From Streptococcus sp. HMSC078D09 (GTDB taxonomy: Bacteria > Bacillota > Bacilli > Lactobacillales > Streptococcaceae): a DNA stretch of 64,000 nucleotides. Below the pieces are notes generated by a model, which was given only the letters and a program-made list of their open reading frames with translations, ran no database searches and was not told the DNA's origin. Position 1 is the first letter of the stretch. Each line of letters opens with the position of its first letter. A program made the translations under genes and the position numbers. Shown here in pieces: positions 44,763 through 54,191 of the stretch. The stretch is from contig NZ_KV813650.1 in assembly GCF_001813675.1 (NCBI RefSeq), positions 119,373 to 183,372 on the forward strand, given 5' to 3'.

Positions 44763-44792
44763 AAGCTCTCGCTTGTTTGACAGGCAGAAATA

Positions 44793-44824
44793 GAGGCTAG
44801 GACTTTTGTCCCAGCCTCTTTTTT
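44793..44824 (+). terminator. Terminator of the GT39-like gene
   Basis: GAGGCTAGGAC-tttt-GTCCCAGCCTC followed by six T. It shares its stem with the repeat elements at 148 and 9646. Confidence 0.9.
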
Positions 44825-44847
44825 ATCCAGTGGATCTGTGCCAAATG

Positions 44848-44856
44848 TGGTATAAT
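44848..44856 (+). promoter_or_regulatory. ung promoter (extended -10)
   Basis: TGG-TATAAT (44848-44856). Confidence 0.65.
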
Positions 44857-44892
44857 GGAAGGTAAGAATTTATTGGATAGCGGAGAGTTTCC

Positions 44893-45546
44893 ATGCAACA
44901 TTCACCCTGGCATGAAGCCATCAAATCCCATCTTCCAGAAGGGTATTTTCACCAGATCAATGACTTTATGAATGAAGTCTACAGCAAAGGAGTGGTTTAT
45001 CCACCGCGTGACAAGGTCTTTAAGGCCTTGCAGATGACAGAGATGGATCAGGTCAAGGTCTTGATCTTAGGCCAAGATCCCTACCATGGACCGGATCAAG
45101 CGCAGGGCTTAAGTTTCTCTGTTCCAGATCATGTACCAGCGCCGCCTTCTTTGCAAAATATTCTCAAAGAATTGCGCTCAGATATTGGAGAGAAGCGTTC
45201 CCATGATCTGACCTCTTGGGCAGAGCAAGGAGTGCTCTTGCTCAATGCCTGTTTGACGGTGCCTGCTGGTCAGGCCAATGGCCATGCAGGACAAATTTGG
45301 GAGCCTTTCACAGATGCTGTGATCAAGGTGGTCAATGAGTTGGAGGAGCCTGTTGTCTTTATCCTCTGGGGATCTTATGCCCGTAAGAAAAAGCCTCTGA
45401 TTACCCACGATCGACATTTGGTCCTTGAATCAGCTCACCCGAGTCCCTTATCGGCCTACCGAGGATTCTTTGGTTCCCAACCCTTTTCAAAAACCAATGA
45501 GTTTTTGAAAGAGGCGGGACGTGAGCCGATTGATTGGTTAAGATAG
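44893..45546 (+). CDS. ung: Uracil-DNA glycosylase
   Basis: A 217-residue family 1 UDG that removes uracil from DNA. The water-activating motif is GQDPYHG (about residues 60-66) and the minor-groove motif is [10 protein letters not shown] near the C-terminus. CGGAGAG precedes ATG 44893. It starts the transcript ung-mutX-pyrC, an order conserved in streptococci that groups uracil repair, oxidised-nucleotide clean-up and pyrimidine synthesis. Confidence 0.97.
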   Translation: MQHSPWHEAIKSHLPEGYFHQINDFMNEVYSKGVVYPPRDKVFKALQMTEMDQVKVLILGQDPYHGPDQAQGLSFSVPDHVPAPPSLQNILKELRSDIGEKRSHDLTSWAEQGVLLLNACLTVPAGQANGHAGQIWEPFTDAVIKVVNELEEPVVFILWGSYARKKKPLITHDRHLVLESAHPSPLSAYRGFFGSQPFSKTNEFLKEAGREPIDWLR

Positions 45547-45555
45547 GAGAAAGAA

Positions 45556-46020
45556 ATGCCACAATTAGCAACGATTTGTTACATTGACAATGGGAAAGAA
45601 TTTCTCATGTTGCATCGCAATAAAAAGCCCAATGATGTCCATGAAGGTAAATGGATCGGAGTTGGTGGAAAATTAGAACGCGGGGAAACCCCACAGGAGT
45701 GTGCTGCGCGTGAGATTTTTGAAGAGACAGGCCTTAGAGCCAAGCCAGTCTTAAAAGGGATCATTACCTTTCCGGAGTTCACTCCAGATTTAGACTGGTA
45801 CACCTATGTCTTCAAGGTAACAGATTTTGAAGGAGAACTAATCGAGTGTAACGAAGGCACCTTAGAGTGGGTGCCTTATGATCAAGTCCTCTCAAAACCA
45901 ACCTGGGAAGGGGACCACACCTTTGTCGAGTGGTTGTTGGAGGATAAACCCTTCTTTTCAGCAATGTTTCGCTATGACGGCGACCGCTTGTTAGAGTCGC
46001 ATGTTGATTTTTATGAATAA
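45556..46020 (+). CDS. mutX: 8-oxo-dGTP diphosphatase MutX
   Basis: A 154-residue Nudix hydrolase. The Nudix box [17 protein letters not shown], then EETGL, spans residues 38-60. It hydrolyses 8-oxo-dGTP and so prevents mutations. GGAGAAAG precedes ATG 45556. It lies nine bases after ung and eleven before pyrC, as in Streptococcus pneumoniae, which supports the mutX name. Confidence 0.9.
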   Translation: MPQLATICYIDNGKEFLMLHRNKKPNDVHEGKWIGVGGKLERGETPQECAAREIFEETGLRAKPVLKGIITFPEFTPDLDWYTYVFKVTDFEGELIECNEGTLEWVPYDQVLSKPTWEGDHTFVEWLLEDKPFFSAMFRYDGDRLLESHVDFYE

Positions 46021-46031
46021 AGGAGAATGCA

Positions 46032-47300
46032 ATGGTTGTCATTAAAAATGGTCGCGTAATGGATCCCAAGACTGGCTTGGATCAAGTCTGTGATCTTCGC
46101 ATTGAAGGAAAGAAAATTGTAGAGATCGCTGAGAACCTCCCAACGGATGGACAAGAAGTCCTTGATGCTACTGGTCTGGTTGTGGCACCTGGTTTGATCG
46201 ATGTACACGTGCATTTCCGCGAACCCGGTCAAACTCATAAAGAAGACATCCATACGGGTGCCTTAGCCGCAGCTGCTGGTGGTTTTACTCGAGTGGTCAT
46301 GATGGCCAATACCAATCCGACCATTTCAGATATTGCGACCTTAGAGGAAGTCTTAGCTTCTGCAGCCAAGGAAAATCTTCACATTCATACGGTTGCGACG
46401 GTGACTAAGAACTTTGACGGTCAACACCTGACAGATTTTGAAGGCCTGCTTAAGGCTGGTGCAGTAGGATTTTCAGATGATGGGATTCCCCTTCAAAGCA
46501 CTAAGGTTGTCCGTGAAGCTTTGGAAGAAGCTAAACGTCTAGGAACCTTTATTAGTCTGCATGAAGAAGACCCTGAGTTGAATGGCATTCTTGGTTTGAA
46601 TGAAAACATTGCCAAGGAACACTTCCATGTCTGTGGTGCGACGGGTGTAGCTGAATATTCAATGGCTGCGCGTGATGCCATGATTGCCCATGCGACAGGT
46701 GCTCACCTCCATATCCAACACCTTTCCAAGGAAGAAAGTGTCAAGGTGGTGGAATTTGCCCAAGGATTAGGTGCTCATGTGACGGCAGAAGTGGCACCTC
46801 AACACTTTTCGAAAACAGAAAGTCTGCTCTTGACTAAGGGAAGCAATGCTAAGATGAATCCACCTCTTCGCTTGGAATCTGACCGTCTAGCAGTGATTGA
46901 AGGCTTGAAGTCAGGCGTCATCTCCGTGATTGCGACTGACCACGCGCCTCACCATGCAGATGAGAAGAATGTTCCTGATATTACCAAAGCACCATCTGGC
47001 ATGACTGGGCTTGAAACTTCGCTTTCTCTTGGTTTGACCTACTTGGTGCATGCAGGTCATTTAAACCTGATGCAATTGCTTGAAAAGATGTCCTATAATC
47101 CAGCACGTCTCTATGATTTTGATGCTGGCTATATCGCAGTGGATGGACCGGCAGATTTGACCATCTTTGATCCAGAAGCAGATCGTCTGGTATCGGATCA
47201 TTTCGCTTCAAAAGCTGGCAATTCACCATTTGTGGGTGAAACATTAAAAGGGAAAGTTGCTTATACAATCTGTGATGGACAAGTGATTTTTCAAGGATAA
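46032..47300 (+). CDS. pyrC: Dihydroorotase
   Basis: A 422-residue class I dihydroorotase that cyclises carbamoyl-aspartate. The zinc motif [10 protein letters not shown] is near residue 59, with later ligand residues H in HEEDPEL and ATDHAPHH. The dinuclear-site Asp lies in ATDHAP. AAGGAGAATG overlaps the ribosome site before ATG 46032. It has no PyrR attenuator of its own, unlike pyrK and pyrF. Confidence 0.96.
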   Translation: MVVIKNGRVMDPKTGLDQVCDLRIEGKKIVEIAENLPTDGQEVLDATGLVVAPGLIDVHVHFREPGQTHKEDIHTGALAAAAGGFTRVVMMANTNPTISDIATLEEVLASAAKENLHIHTVATVTKNFDGQHLTDFEGLLKAGAVGFSDDGIPLQSTKVVREALEEAKRLGTFISLHEEDPELNGILGLNENIAKEHFHVCGATGVAEYSMAARDAMIAHATGAHLHIQHLSKEESVKVVEFAQGLGAHVTAEVAPQHFSKTESLLLTKGSNAKMNPPLRLESDRLAVIEGLKSGVISVIATDHAPHHADEKNVPDITKAPSGMTGLETSLSLGLTYLVHAGHLNLMQLLEKMSYNPARLYDFDAGYIAVDGPADLTIFDPEADRLVSDHFASKAGNSPFVGETLKGKVAYTICDGQVIFQG

Positions 47301-47314
47301 GCGATCGTATTCAT

Positions 47315-48157
47315 ATGAATCTTAAAAAAATGATGCAAGGCTTGGTTTTCTTTTTAACCAGCCTTCTTGTCTTTGTCTTTCTATTTCGTGCTCTGCTACC
47401 AACTGCGTCCCCTCGCATGACCAAGCCCAAAACGGCTACGAAAGAAATCACCTATACTTATGTAGCTCTAGGGGATTCATTGACCGAAGGAGTAGGGGAT
47501 AGCACCAAGCAAGGGGGCTTTGTGCCCATTCTTGCTCAAAGCCTATCCAATGAAAATGACGGCCAGTACCAGCCTGTCAACTATGGAGTAGCTGGAAATA
47601 CAAGCGCTCAGATCTTAGAACGACTCAAGAAGCAAACAGATCTTCAGAAGGATCTCAAACAGGCGCGTGTCATGACCTTAACAGTTGGCGGAAATGATCT
47701 GCGCAAAGTCGTTGTCAATCATCTGAGTGATTTTTCTCTATCAGATATCCAAAAGCCGCTCAAGAGTTATACAGCGAACCTCAAAGAAATTATTACAAAG
47801 GCCAGAAAGGACAATCCCCATCTTCCCATTTATGTAGTGGGGATCTACAATCCTCTTTATCTGAATTTTCCTGAATTAACCAGTATCCAGACGGCTGTCG
47901 ATCGTTGGAATGAGACGACGGAAGAAACCATCGCGCAATTTGATCAGGTCTATTTCGTTCCGATCAATGATCTGCTCTATAAAGGAATTGATGGCAAAAT
48001 GGGCGTATCAGAAATCAGTGACGGGAAGACAACCGTTATCAATGATGCCCTGTATGAAGAGGATAGCTTTCACCCCAACAATACGGGCTATGAAAAGATG
48101 AAACAAGCAATATTGGAGAAAATCAATGCCACGAAGAAAACTTGGAGTCAAAAATAA
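47315..48157 (+). CDS. SGNH/GDSL hydrolase, YpmR-like
   Basis: A 280-residue esterase/lipase. A single N-terminal helix (about residues 8-28) anchors it to the membrane with the domain outside. The SGNH blocks are ALGDSLTEGVGD (catalytic Ser), YGVAGNTSAQ, LTVGGNDLRK and DSFHPNNTGY (Asp/His). It resembles Bacillus YpmR, whose gene sits beside ypmS, and the same pairing is seen here. The substrate is unknown, but cell-envelope lipid or acyl groups are plausible. It overlaps the next gene by 32 bp. Confidence 0.85.
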   Translation: MNLKKMMQGLVFFLTSLLVFVFLFRALLPTASPRMTKPKTATKEITYTYVALGDSLTEGVGDSTKQGGFVPILAQSLSNENDGQYQPVNYGVAGNTSAQILERLKKQTDLQKDLKQARVMTLTVGGNDLRKVVVNHLSDFSLSDIQKPLKSYTANLKEIITKARKDNPHLPIYVVGIYNPLYLNFPELTSIQTAVDRWNETTEETIAQFDQVYFVPINDLLYKGIDGKMGVSEISDGKTTVINDALYEEDSFHPNNTGYEKMKQAILEKINATKKTWSQK

Positions 48158-48758
48158 TCCCATCAAAGAGAAGGTCCCCTTCCTTCAAAAAATCAATATT
48201 TGGAAATGGTTATTTTTAGGTTTAGTCATCCTTCTCTTAGCCTTCGCTTTAGTTGTGCAAGGACGCTTAGCGACGCCAAGAGAAGATGTTAGCCAGCTTC
48301 ATCAATCAGTTGGCACCAAAGATGTCAAAGTTGGAACCATGACAACGACTCGAGATCAACTCAATGACACCATCAAATCGCTTCTGAAAAAATATAAGCT
48401 GTCCGACTACAAGGTCTATGCAGACAATCAGCAAATCCTATTAGAAGGGCAGTTGAGTCTCTTGGGGAAGGATTATCCCTTATACATTTACTTTCAACCA
48501 TCCAAATTGGAAAATGGGAACATTCTCTTGACGGTGAAGGATTTTTCAGTCGGAACCTTTCAAATTCCACAAAGGATGGTTTTGCAGCTTTTGAGCAAGA
48601 ATAAAACTATTCCAGAATTTATCCAAATTTCACCAAAGCAGTCTACCATCACCATTGTATTACCAGAAATTGACAATGACTTTGGAATCTATGTCAAGGC
48701 CAATACCATTGATCTCTATAATGACAAGATCGTTTTTGATTTGTATCAGAAGAAGTAG
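48126..48758 (+). CDS. YpmS/DUF2140-family membrane protein
   Basis: A 210-residue protein. A basic N-terminus precedes a single helix (about residues 26-46). A long extracellular beta-rich domain with LEGQLSLLGKDYPLYIYFQP, FSVGTFQIPQRMVLQLLSKN and FGIYVKANTIDLYNDKI follows. This matches the YpmS (DUF2140) family found next to SGNH hydrolase genes. Its start lies inside the upstream gene, so the two proteins are made together and probably act together at the membrane. Confidence 0.85.
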   Translation: MPRRKLGVKNNPIKEKVPFLQKINIWKWLFLGLVILLLAFALVVQGRLATPREDVSQLHQSVGTKDVKVGTMTTTRDQLNDTIKSLLKKYKLSDYKVYADNQQILLEGQLSLLGKDYPLYIYFQPSKLENGNILLTVKDFSVGTFQIPQRMVLQLLSKNKTIPEFIQISPKQSTITIVLPEIDNDFGIYVKANTIDLYNDKIVFDLYQKK

Positions 48759-48826
48759 GGCGAAAGAGGCTATTCAAATTGAATTCACAATCATCTTAAA
48801 AAATTTCCTTAGGTTCAATAATTCCG

Positions 48827-48860
48827 AGTGCTAGAAACAATAGTGTTTCTAGCACTTTTC
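48827..48860 (+). terminator. Terminator of the YpmR/YpmS-like pair
   Basis: AGTGCTAGAAAC-aatagt-GTTTCTAGCACT followed by TTTT. Confidence 0.9.
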
Positions 48861-48936
48861 TCATGACGGAAAGTTTCTAAGATGACTTTATCTTCAATCT
48901 AACTAGAACTGAAAGCTCTATTTTGTTTCTATTCAA

Positions 48937-48961
48937 AAAATTCAGAATATTGTAGAAAATT
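48937..48961. promoter_or_regulatory. Tandem CodY-type boxes upstream of the leu operon
   Basis: AAAATTCAGAATATT (48937-48951) matches the CodY consensus AATTTTCWGAAAATT at 12 of 15 positions. An overlapping 15-mer at 48947-48961 matches at 11 of 15. Both lie directly before the -35 TTGACA at 48963. Confidence 0.6.
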
Positions 48962-48962
48962 C

Positions 48963-48991
48963 TTGACATTGATTCTTCCCTATGCTAAAAT
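48963..48991 (+). promoter_or_regulatory. leu operon promoter
   Basis: TTGACA (48963-48968), a 17-bp spacer and TGC-TAAAAT (48983-48991). Confidence 0.85.
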
Positions 48992-49027
48992 ACTAAACAA
49001 GACATTGAACAAAGGAGAAAGTCAAAC

Positions 49028-49081
49028 ATGAAAACAGCTAAGTTTATTCAATTTGCTTTGTTGTTGAGGTATAAGGGCTAG
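49028..49081 (+). CDS. leuL: Leucine leader peptide LeuL
   Basis: A 17-codon frame, MKTAKFIQFALLLRYKG, with three consecutive Leu codons (TTG TTG TTG) followed directly by a stop and by attenuator hairpins. AAAGGAGAAAG lies upstream of the ATG. Stalling at the Leu codons when charged tRNA-Leu is scarce would favour the antiterminator. Confidence 0.85.
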   Translation: MKTAKFIQFALLLRYKG

Positions 49082-49157
49082 TGCAGAAGCATTAGTCCTG
49101 TTTGGCTTACCAAGCGGGCAAAAACATCTCGCTTGGTTAACCGAGTGAGATGTTTTT
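49079..49157 (+). promoter_or_regulatory. Leu attenuator (alternative hairpins and terminator)
   Basis: A hairpin CTAGTGC-agaa-GCATTAG overlaps the leader stop. CCAAGCG (49110-49116) can pair with CGCTTGG (49130-49136) as an antiterminator. The terminator is AAACATCTCgCT / AGtGAGATGTTTTT, ending at 49157. Antiterminator and terminator share the CGCTTGG segment, so only one can form. Confidence 0.85.
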
Positions 49158-49191
49158 CTTTATATCCACTACATAGAAATGAGGAGACCCT

Positions 49192-50754
49192 ATGCGTAAA
49201 GTTGAATTTTTAGATACCAGCCTTCGGGATGGTGAACAGACTCCAGGAGTTAATTTTTCTATTAAAGAAAAAATTGCCATTGCTAAACAATTGGAAAAAT
49301 GGGGCATTTCTGCTATTGAAGCAGGTTTTCCTGCAGCTAGTCCTGATTCCTTCACTGCTGTTCAAGAGATTGCCAAGGTCTTGACCAAGACAGCCGTGAC
49401 AGGCTTGGCCCGTTCTGTCAAATCAGATATTGATGCTTGTTATGAAGCCTTGAAGGATGCTAAGTATCCGCAAGTTCACGTCTTTATCGCAACGAGTCCC
49501 ATTCACCGGGAGTTTAAACTCAACAAGACCAAGGAAGAAATTCTAGAAGCGATCAAAGAGCACGTTTCTTACGCTCGCTCAAAATTTGAGATTGTGGAGT
49601 TCTCTCCCGAAGATGCGACCCGGACAGAATTGGATTTCCTCTTGCAAGTTGTCCAGACTGCAGTCGATGCTGGTGCTAGCTACATCAATATTCCTGATAC
49701 AGTCGGTTTCACGACACCAGCGGAGTACGGCGCCATTTTCAAATACTTGATCGACCATGTCAAGACAGACCGCGAGATTATCTATTCCCCTCATTGCCAT
49801 GATGACCTAGGTATGGCGGTGGCGAATAGCCTCGCTGCTGTTAAAAATGGTGCCCGTCGTGTCGAAGGAACCATTAATGGAATCGGGGAGCGGGCTGGAA
49901 ATGCGGCACTTGAAGAAGTAGCGGTCGCTCTTAATATTCGCGAAGACTATTTCCAAGTGGAAAGTCCGATTGTCCTAAATGAAACCATCAACACTTCTGA
50001 GTTGGTCTCTCGTTACTCTGGGATTCCAATTCCTAAAAACAAGGCTGTTGTTGGTGGCAATGCCTTCTCACACGAGTCTGGTATTCACCAAGACGGAGTT
50101 CTTAAAAATCCTCTTACCTACGAAATCATTACCCCTGAGTTGGTGGGTGTTAAGAGCAATAGTCTCCCTCTTGGAAAATTGTCTGGTCGCCATGCCTTTG
50201 TCGAAAAGCTGCATGAGTTGGGACTGGAATTTACAGAAGAAGACATCAAGCCATTGTTTGCTAAGTTCAAATCTCTGGCAGACAAGAAACACGAGATCAC
50301 AGATGCCGATATCCGCGCCCTTGTTGCCGGTACAGCAGTTGAAAATCCAGAAGGATTCCAATTTAACGATCTCCGCTTGACAACCAATGCAGACGAAACG
50401 ATTACAGCAGCGGTTAGCCTCAGCAATGAAGAAGGGGAAGTACTTGAATTCCTTGCCAATGGTCAAGGGTCGGTTGAAGCGATCTTTAATGCGATTGATA
50501 AATTCTTCAACCAAACCGTTCGCTTGACATCTTACAATATCGATGCAGTGACAGATGGGATCGATGCCCAAGCCCGTGTCTTGGTATCCGTAGAAAATGT
50601 CGATACAGATACGATTTTCAATGCATCTGGTTTGGACTTCGACGTATTGAAAGCCTCTGCCATCGCTTATATCAATGCCAACACGCTGGTTCAAAAAGAG
50701 AATGCGGGTGAGATGGGACGAGCTGTCTCCTACCGTGATCTTCCACAAGCCTAA
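49192..50754 (+). CDS. leuA: 2-isopropylmalate synthase
   Basis: A 520-residue enzyme that condenses 2-ketoisovalerate with acetyl-CoA. The TIM barrel begins [17 protein letters not shown] (metal/substrate motif), followed by [12 protein letters not shown]. The C-terminal ~120 residues form the leucine-binding regulatory domain, so feedback inhibition is expected. GAGGAG precedes ATG 49192. It is the first structural gene after the attenuator. Confidence 0.97.
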   Translation: MRKVEFLDTSLRDGEQTPGVNFSIKEKIAIAKQLEKWGISAIEAGFPAASPDSFTAVQEIAKVLTKTAVTGLARSVKSDIDACYEALKDAKYPQVHVFIATSPIHREFKLNKTKEEILEAIKEHVSYARSKFEIVEFSPEDATRTELDFLLQVVQTAVDAGASYINIPDTVGFTTPAEYGAIFKYLIDHVKTDREIIYSPHCHDDLGMAVANSLAAVKNGARRVEGTINGIGERAGNAALEEVAVALNIREDYFQVESPIVLNETINTSELVSRYSGIPIPKNKAVVGGNAFSHESGIHQDGVLKNPLTYEIITPELVGVKSNSLPLGKLSGRHAFVEKLHELGLEFTEEDIKPLFAKFKSLADKKHEITDADIRALVAGTAVENPEGFQFNDLRLTTNADETITAAVSLSNEEGEVLEFLANGQGSVEAIFNAIDKFFNQTVRLTSYNIDAVTDGIDAQARVLVSVENVDTDTIFNASGLDFDVLKASAIAYINANTLVQKENAGEMGRAVSYRDLPQA

Positions 50755-50766
50755 GAGGAAATGAAC

Positions 50767-51804
50767 ATGACAAAGAAAATTGTAACACTTGCAGGAGATG
50801 GGATTGGCCCTGAGATCATGGCTGCTGGACTAGAGGTCCTCGCAGCCGTCGCTCCAAAAATCGGCTTTGATTATAGTCTAGAAGACAAACCTTTTGGGGG
50901 TGCTGGGATTGATGCCGCTGGCCACCCACTTCCCCAAGATACTCTAAAAGCAGCTAAAGGAGCGGATGCTATTCTTCTCGCAGCCATCGGGAGTCCTGAG
51001 TATGACAATGCTCCTGTTCGTCCAGAACAAGGCCTGCTCGCTATTCGCAAGGAATTAAATCTCTTTGCCAATATTCGTCCTGTACGGATTTTTGACGCCT
51101 TGAAACACTTGTCTCCTTTGAAACCAGAGCGTATCGAGGGTGTCGACTTTGTAGTCGTGCGTGAATTGACAGGTGGGATTTACTTTGGAGAGCATATCTT
51201 GAAAGAAGATACAGCGCGTGATATCAATGATTACAGTGCAGAAGAAATCCGTCGGATTATGCGCCAAGCCTTCAAGATCGCGCAAGGACGTGGTAAGAAA
51301 GTGACCAGTATCGATAAGCAAAATGTTCTGGCAACTTCTAAATTGTGGCGCCAAGTGGCAGAAGAAGTTGCCAAAGAATTTCCAGATGTGACCTTAGAGC
51401 ACCAGCTTGTCGATAGTGCGGCCATGATCATGATTACCAATCCAGCCCGCTTTGATGTTGTAGTGACAGAGAATCTATTCGGAGATATCTTATCTGACGA
51501 ATCCAGCGTCCTTCCTGGAACACTAGGCGTGATGCCATCTGCTAGTCATTCTGACCAAGGACCAAGTATGTACGAACCGATTCATGGTTCAGCACCTGAT
51601 ATTGCTGGTCAAGGCATTGCCAATCCGATTTCCATGATCCTGTCCGTTGCCATGATGCTCCGAGACAGTTTTGGAGAAACAGCAGGTGCAGAAATGATCG
51701 AAGAAGCTGTCAATCAAACCTTGAATCAAGGAATCTTGACGCGAGATCTAGGTGGTCAGGCTTCTACTGCTGAGATGACTGCAGCCATTATTGGAAATCT
51801 CTAA
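50767..51804 (+). CDS. leuB: 3-isopropylmalate dehydrogenase
   Basis: A 345-residue NAD enzyme that decarboxylates 3-isopropylmalate. Motifs include GDGIGPEIM near the start, RPEQGLLAIRKELNLFANIRP, VVRELTGGIYFG and GTLGVMPSAS with the metal-binding Asp in FGDILSDE. GAGG lies eight bases before ATG 50767; the in-frame ATG at 50761 is too close to it. The gene follows leuA by 12 bp. Confidence 0.96.
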   Translation: MTKKIVTLAGDGIGPEIMAAGLEVLAAVAPKIGFDYSLEDKPFGGAGIDAAGHPLPQDTLKAAKGADAILLAAIGSPEYDNAPVRPEQGLLAIRKELNLFANIRPVRIFDALKHLSPLKPERIEGVDFVVVRELTGGIYFGEHILKEDTARDINDYSAEEIRRIMRQAFKIAQGRGKKVTSIDKQNVLATSKLWRQVAEEVAKEFPDVTLEHQLVDSAAMIMITNPARFDVVVTENLFGDILSDESSVLPGTLGVMPSASHSDQGPSMYEPIHGSAPDIAGQGIANPISMILSVAMMLRDSFGETAGAEMIEEAVNQTLNQGILTRDLGGQASTAEMTAAIIGNL

Positions 51805-51805
51805 G

Positions 51806-52084
51806 ATGACTTGGAGAGATCGCTGTTTAGTTCTTATTGCTATTTGGAATAGTATCGTATTTCTGACCTATGGTTTAGATAAACGAAAAGCTATCCAAAA
51901 GAGGTGGCGGATTCCTGAAAAGGTCCTGTTACTCGAGAGCTGGCTACTTGGTGGATTTGGAGCTCTACTAGGTGGATATCTTTTTCACCACAAGGTGCGG
52001 AAATGGTATTTTCAAGCCACCTGGTGGGGCAGTAGCCTTCTTTTAGCAGGTGCCCTCTTTCTAATCCTTCGATGGATTTCCTAA
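51806..52084 (+). CDS. DUF1294-family membrane protein inside the leu operon
   Basis: A 92-residue protein with an N-terminal helix, a basic loop (DKRKAIQKRWRIPEKVLLL), and GGFGALLGGYLFHHKVRKWYF, all matching DUF1294. Two or three membrane helices are expected. Function is unknown. The start lies one base after the leuB stop, so translation is coupled. It is placed between leuB and leuC, which suggests a leucine-linked or simply co-regulated role. Confidence 0.8.
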   Translation: MTWRDRCLVLIAIWNSIVFLTYGLDKRKAIQKRWRIPEKVLLLESWLLGGFGALLGGYLFHHKVRKWYFQATWWGSSLLLAGALFLILRWIS

Positions 52085-52108
52085 CAAGAAGATAAATGGA
52101 GAAAGACG

Positions 52109-53491
52109 ATGAGTGGAAAATCTATCTTTGATAAACTTTGGGACCGCCACGTGATTACAGGAGTGGAAGGGCAACCCCAACTCATGTATGTGGACCAACA
52201 CTATATCCACGAAGTGACGAGTCCGCAAGCCTTTCAAGGATTACGGGATGCAGGACGCAAGGTCCGACGACCTGATTTAACCTTTGGAACCTTTGATCAT
52301 AATGTTCCAACGGTCAATATTTTTGATATTCGAGATGTGATTTCAAAAGCCCAGATTGATAAATTAGCTGAGAATGTGGTGGACTTTGGGATTGATCATG
52401 CTGCCCATGGTTCTGCTAAGCAAGGAATCGTTCATATGGTAGGCCCTGAAACCGGTCGGACCCAGCCTGGAAAATTTATTGTCTGTGGAGACAGCCATAC
52501 TGCAACCCACGGAGCCTTCGGTGCCATTGCTTTTGGGATTGGAACCAGTGAAGTGGAGCATGTCTTTGCTACTCAAACCATCTGGCAAGTCAAACCAAAG
52601 AAGATGTTGGTTGAATTCACCGGACCCCCACAAAAAGGGATCTATTCAAAGGATTACATCCTAGCTTTGATAGCGCGCTACGGTGTTGCTTGCGGAGTTG
52701 GCTATGTCGTAGAGTATCGGGGAGAAGCAATTGATCGCTTGACCATGGAAGAACGCATGACCATCTGTAACATGTCGATCGAGTTCGGGTCCAAAATGGG
52801 GATCATGAATCCAGATGAGACGACCTTTGACTACCTCCGGGGACGCGAATGTGTGCCAGATGATTTTGAGGCTGCAGTAGCTGATTGGAAGACTATAGTC
52901 AGCGATGACGATGCCGTTTATGATAAGGTCATCCGTATGGATGTATCTGATCTTGCTCCCATGGTGACTTGGGGGACCAATCCTTCTATGGGAGTGGATT
53001 TCGAGACTCCTTTTCCAGAGATTCGCGACATGAATGATGAACGGGCTTATCATTATATGGATCTAGAACCTGGCCAAAAACCAGCAGACATTGAATTAGG
53101 CTATATCTTTATCGGTTCTTGTACCAATGCACGTCTTAGTGATTTGGAGTTGGCAGCCAAGTTTGTAAAAGGCAAAAAAATTGCGCCAAACTTAACTGCT
53201 ATTGTCGTACCTGGCTCTCGTCCGGTTAAGCAAGCCGCTGAAAAATTAGGTTTGGACAAGATCTTCATGGATGCGGGCTTTGAATGGCGTGATCCAGGAT
53301 GTTCCATGTGTCTAGGAATGAACCCAGACAAGGTTCCAGATGGGGTCCACTGTGCCTCTACTAGCAACCGGAACTTCGAAGACCGCCAAGGATTTGGGGC
53401 TAAAACCCATCTCTGTAGCCCAGCAATGGCTGCAGCAGCAGCAATAGCTGGTCGATTTGTCGACGTGCGCCAAATGGCAGAAGTCGAGTAA
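52109..53491 (+). CDS. leuC: 3-isopropylmalate dehydratase large subunit
   Basis: A 460-residue aconitase-family subunit. The [4Fe-4S] cluster ligands are the Cys in [11 protein letters not shown] and the pair in GCSMCLGMN. It opens with [13 protein letters not shown] and carries FDHNVPT and [12 protein letters not shown]. With LeuD it isomerises 2- to 3-isopropylmalate. AGATAAATGGAG lies before ATG 52109, and leuD follows 11 bp after. Confidence 0.97.
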   Translation: MSGKSIFDKLWDRHVITGVEGQPQLMYVDQHYIHEVTSPQAFQGLRDAGRKVRRPDLTFGTFDHNVPTVNIFDIRDVISKAQIDKLAENVVDFGIDHAAHGSAKQGIVHMVGPETGRTQPGKFIVCGDSHTATHGAFGAIAFGIGTSEVEHVFATQTIWQVKPKKMLVEFTGPPQKGIYSKDYILALIARYGVACGVGYVVEYRGEAIDRLTMEERMTICNMSIEFGSKMGIMNPDETTFDYLRGRECVPDDFEAAVADWKTIVSDDDAVYDKVIRMDVSDLAPMVTWGTNPSMGVDFETPFPEIRDMNDERAYHYMDLEPGQKPADIELGYIFIGSCTNARLSDLELAAKFVKGKKIAPNLTAIVVPGSRPVKQAAEKLGLDKIFMDAGFEWRDPGCSMCLGMNPDKVPDGVHCASTSNRNFEDRQGFGAKTHLCSPAMAAAAAIAGRFVDVRQMAEVE

Positions 53492-53502
53492 AAGGAGGAA
53501 TC

Positions 53503-54093
53503 ATGGAGAAATTTACCATTTATACGGGAACAACAGTTCCTTTGATGAACGATAATATTGATACCGACCAAATCCTCCCCAAGCAATTCTTAAAGTTGAT
53601 TGATAAAAAAGGCTTTGGGAAATACCTCATGTATGCTTGGCGCTATTTGGATGACCAGTATACTGAGGATCCAGATTTTATCTTTAACAAGCCAGAATAC
53701 CGCAAGGCGACCATTTTGATTACTGGTGACAATTTTGGTGCTGGTTCCTCTCGGGAACACGCAGCCTGGGCTTTAGCTGATTATGGCTTTAAAGTCGTTA
53801 TCGCCGGATCCTTCGGAGATATCCATTACAATAATGAGCTCAATAATGGCATGCTGCCGATTGTCCAACCACTAGAGGTTCGTCAAAAATTGGCAAGTTT
53901 GAAGCCGACAGATCCAGTGACGGTGGATTTGGAAGAGCAGAAGATCATCTCTCCCGTTGGAGAGTTTCACTTTGAGATCGATCAAGATTGGAAGCACAAA
54001 TTGCTCAACGGGTTGGATGATATCGGGATTACGCTTCAGTATGAAGACTTGATTGCAGCTTATGAGAAGAACCGGCCAGCTTACTGGCAATGA
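53503..54093 (+). CDS. leuD: 3-isopropylmalate dehydratase small subunit
   Basis: A 196-residue swivelling-domain subunit. [14 protein letters not shown] is the start, [17 protein letters not shown] the substrate-binding motif, and NNGMLPI is the distal loop. It completes the dehydratase with LeuC. AAAGGAGG precedes ATG 53503. It ends the leu operon; no strong terminator is seen before the next promoter at 54133. Confidence 0.96.
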   Translation: MEKFTIYTGTTVPLMNDNIDTDQILPKQFLKLIDKKGFGKYLMYAWRYLDDQYTEDPDFIFNKPEYRKATILITGDNFGAGSSREHAAWALADYGFKVVIAGSFGDIHYNNELNNGMLPIVQPLEVRQKLASLKPTDPVTVDLEEQKIISPVGEFHFEIDQDWKHKLLNGLDDIGITLQYEDLIAAYEKNRPAYWQ

Positions 54094-54115
54094 TAAAATT
54101 GTATATCGAATTACG

Positions 54116-54130
54116 AATTTTCTGAAAATA
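54116..54130. promoter_or_regulatory. CodY-type box upstream of the YrdC-family gene
   Basis: AATTTTCTGAAAATA matches the CodY consensus at 14 of 15 positions and lies two bases before the -35 of the next promoter. Confidence 0.75.
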
Positions 54131-54132
54131 TA

Positions 54133-54161
54133 TTGAATTTGAGACTATTTTTTGATACAAT
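54133..54161 (+). promoter_or_regulatory. Promoter of the YrdC-family gene
   Basis: TTGAAT (54133-54138), a 17-bp spacer and TGA-TACAAT (54153-54161). Confidence 0.75.
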
Positions 54162-54191
54162 ACTAAAAAGAATAGAAAAGGAAAGAGACTT

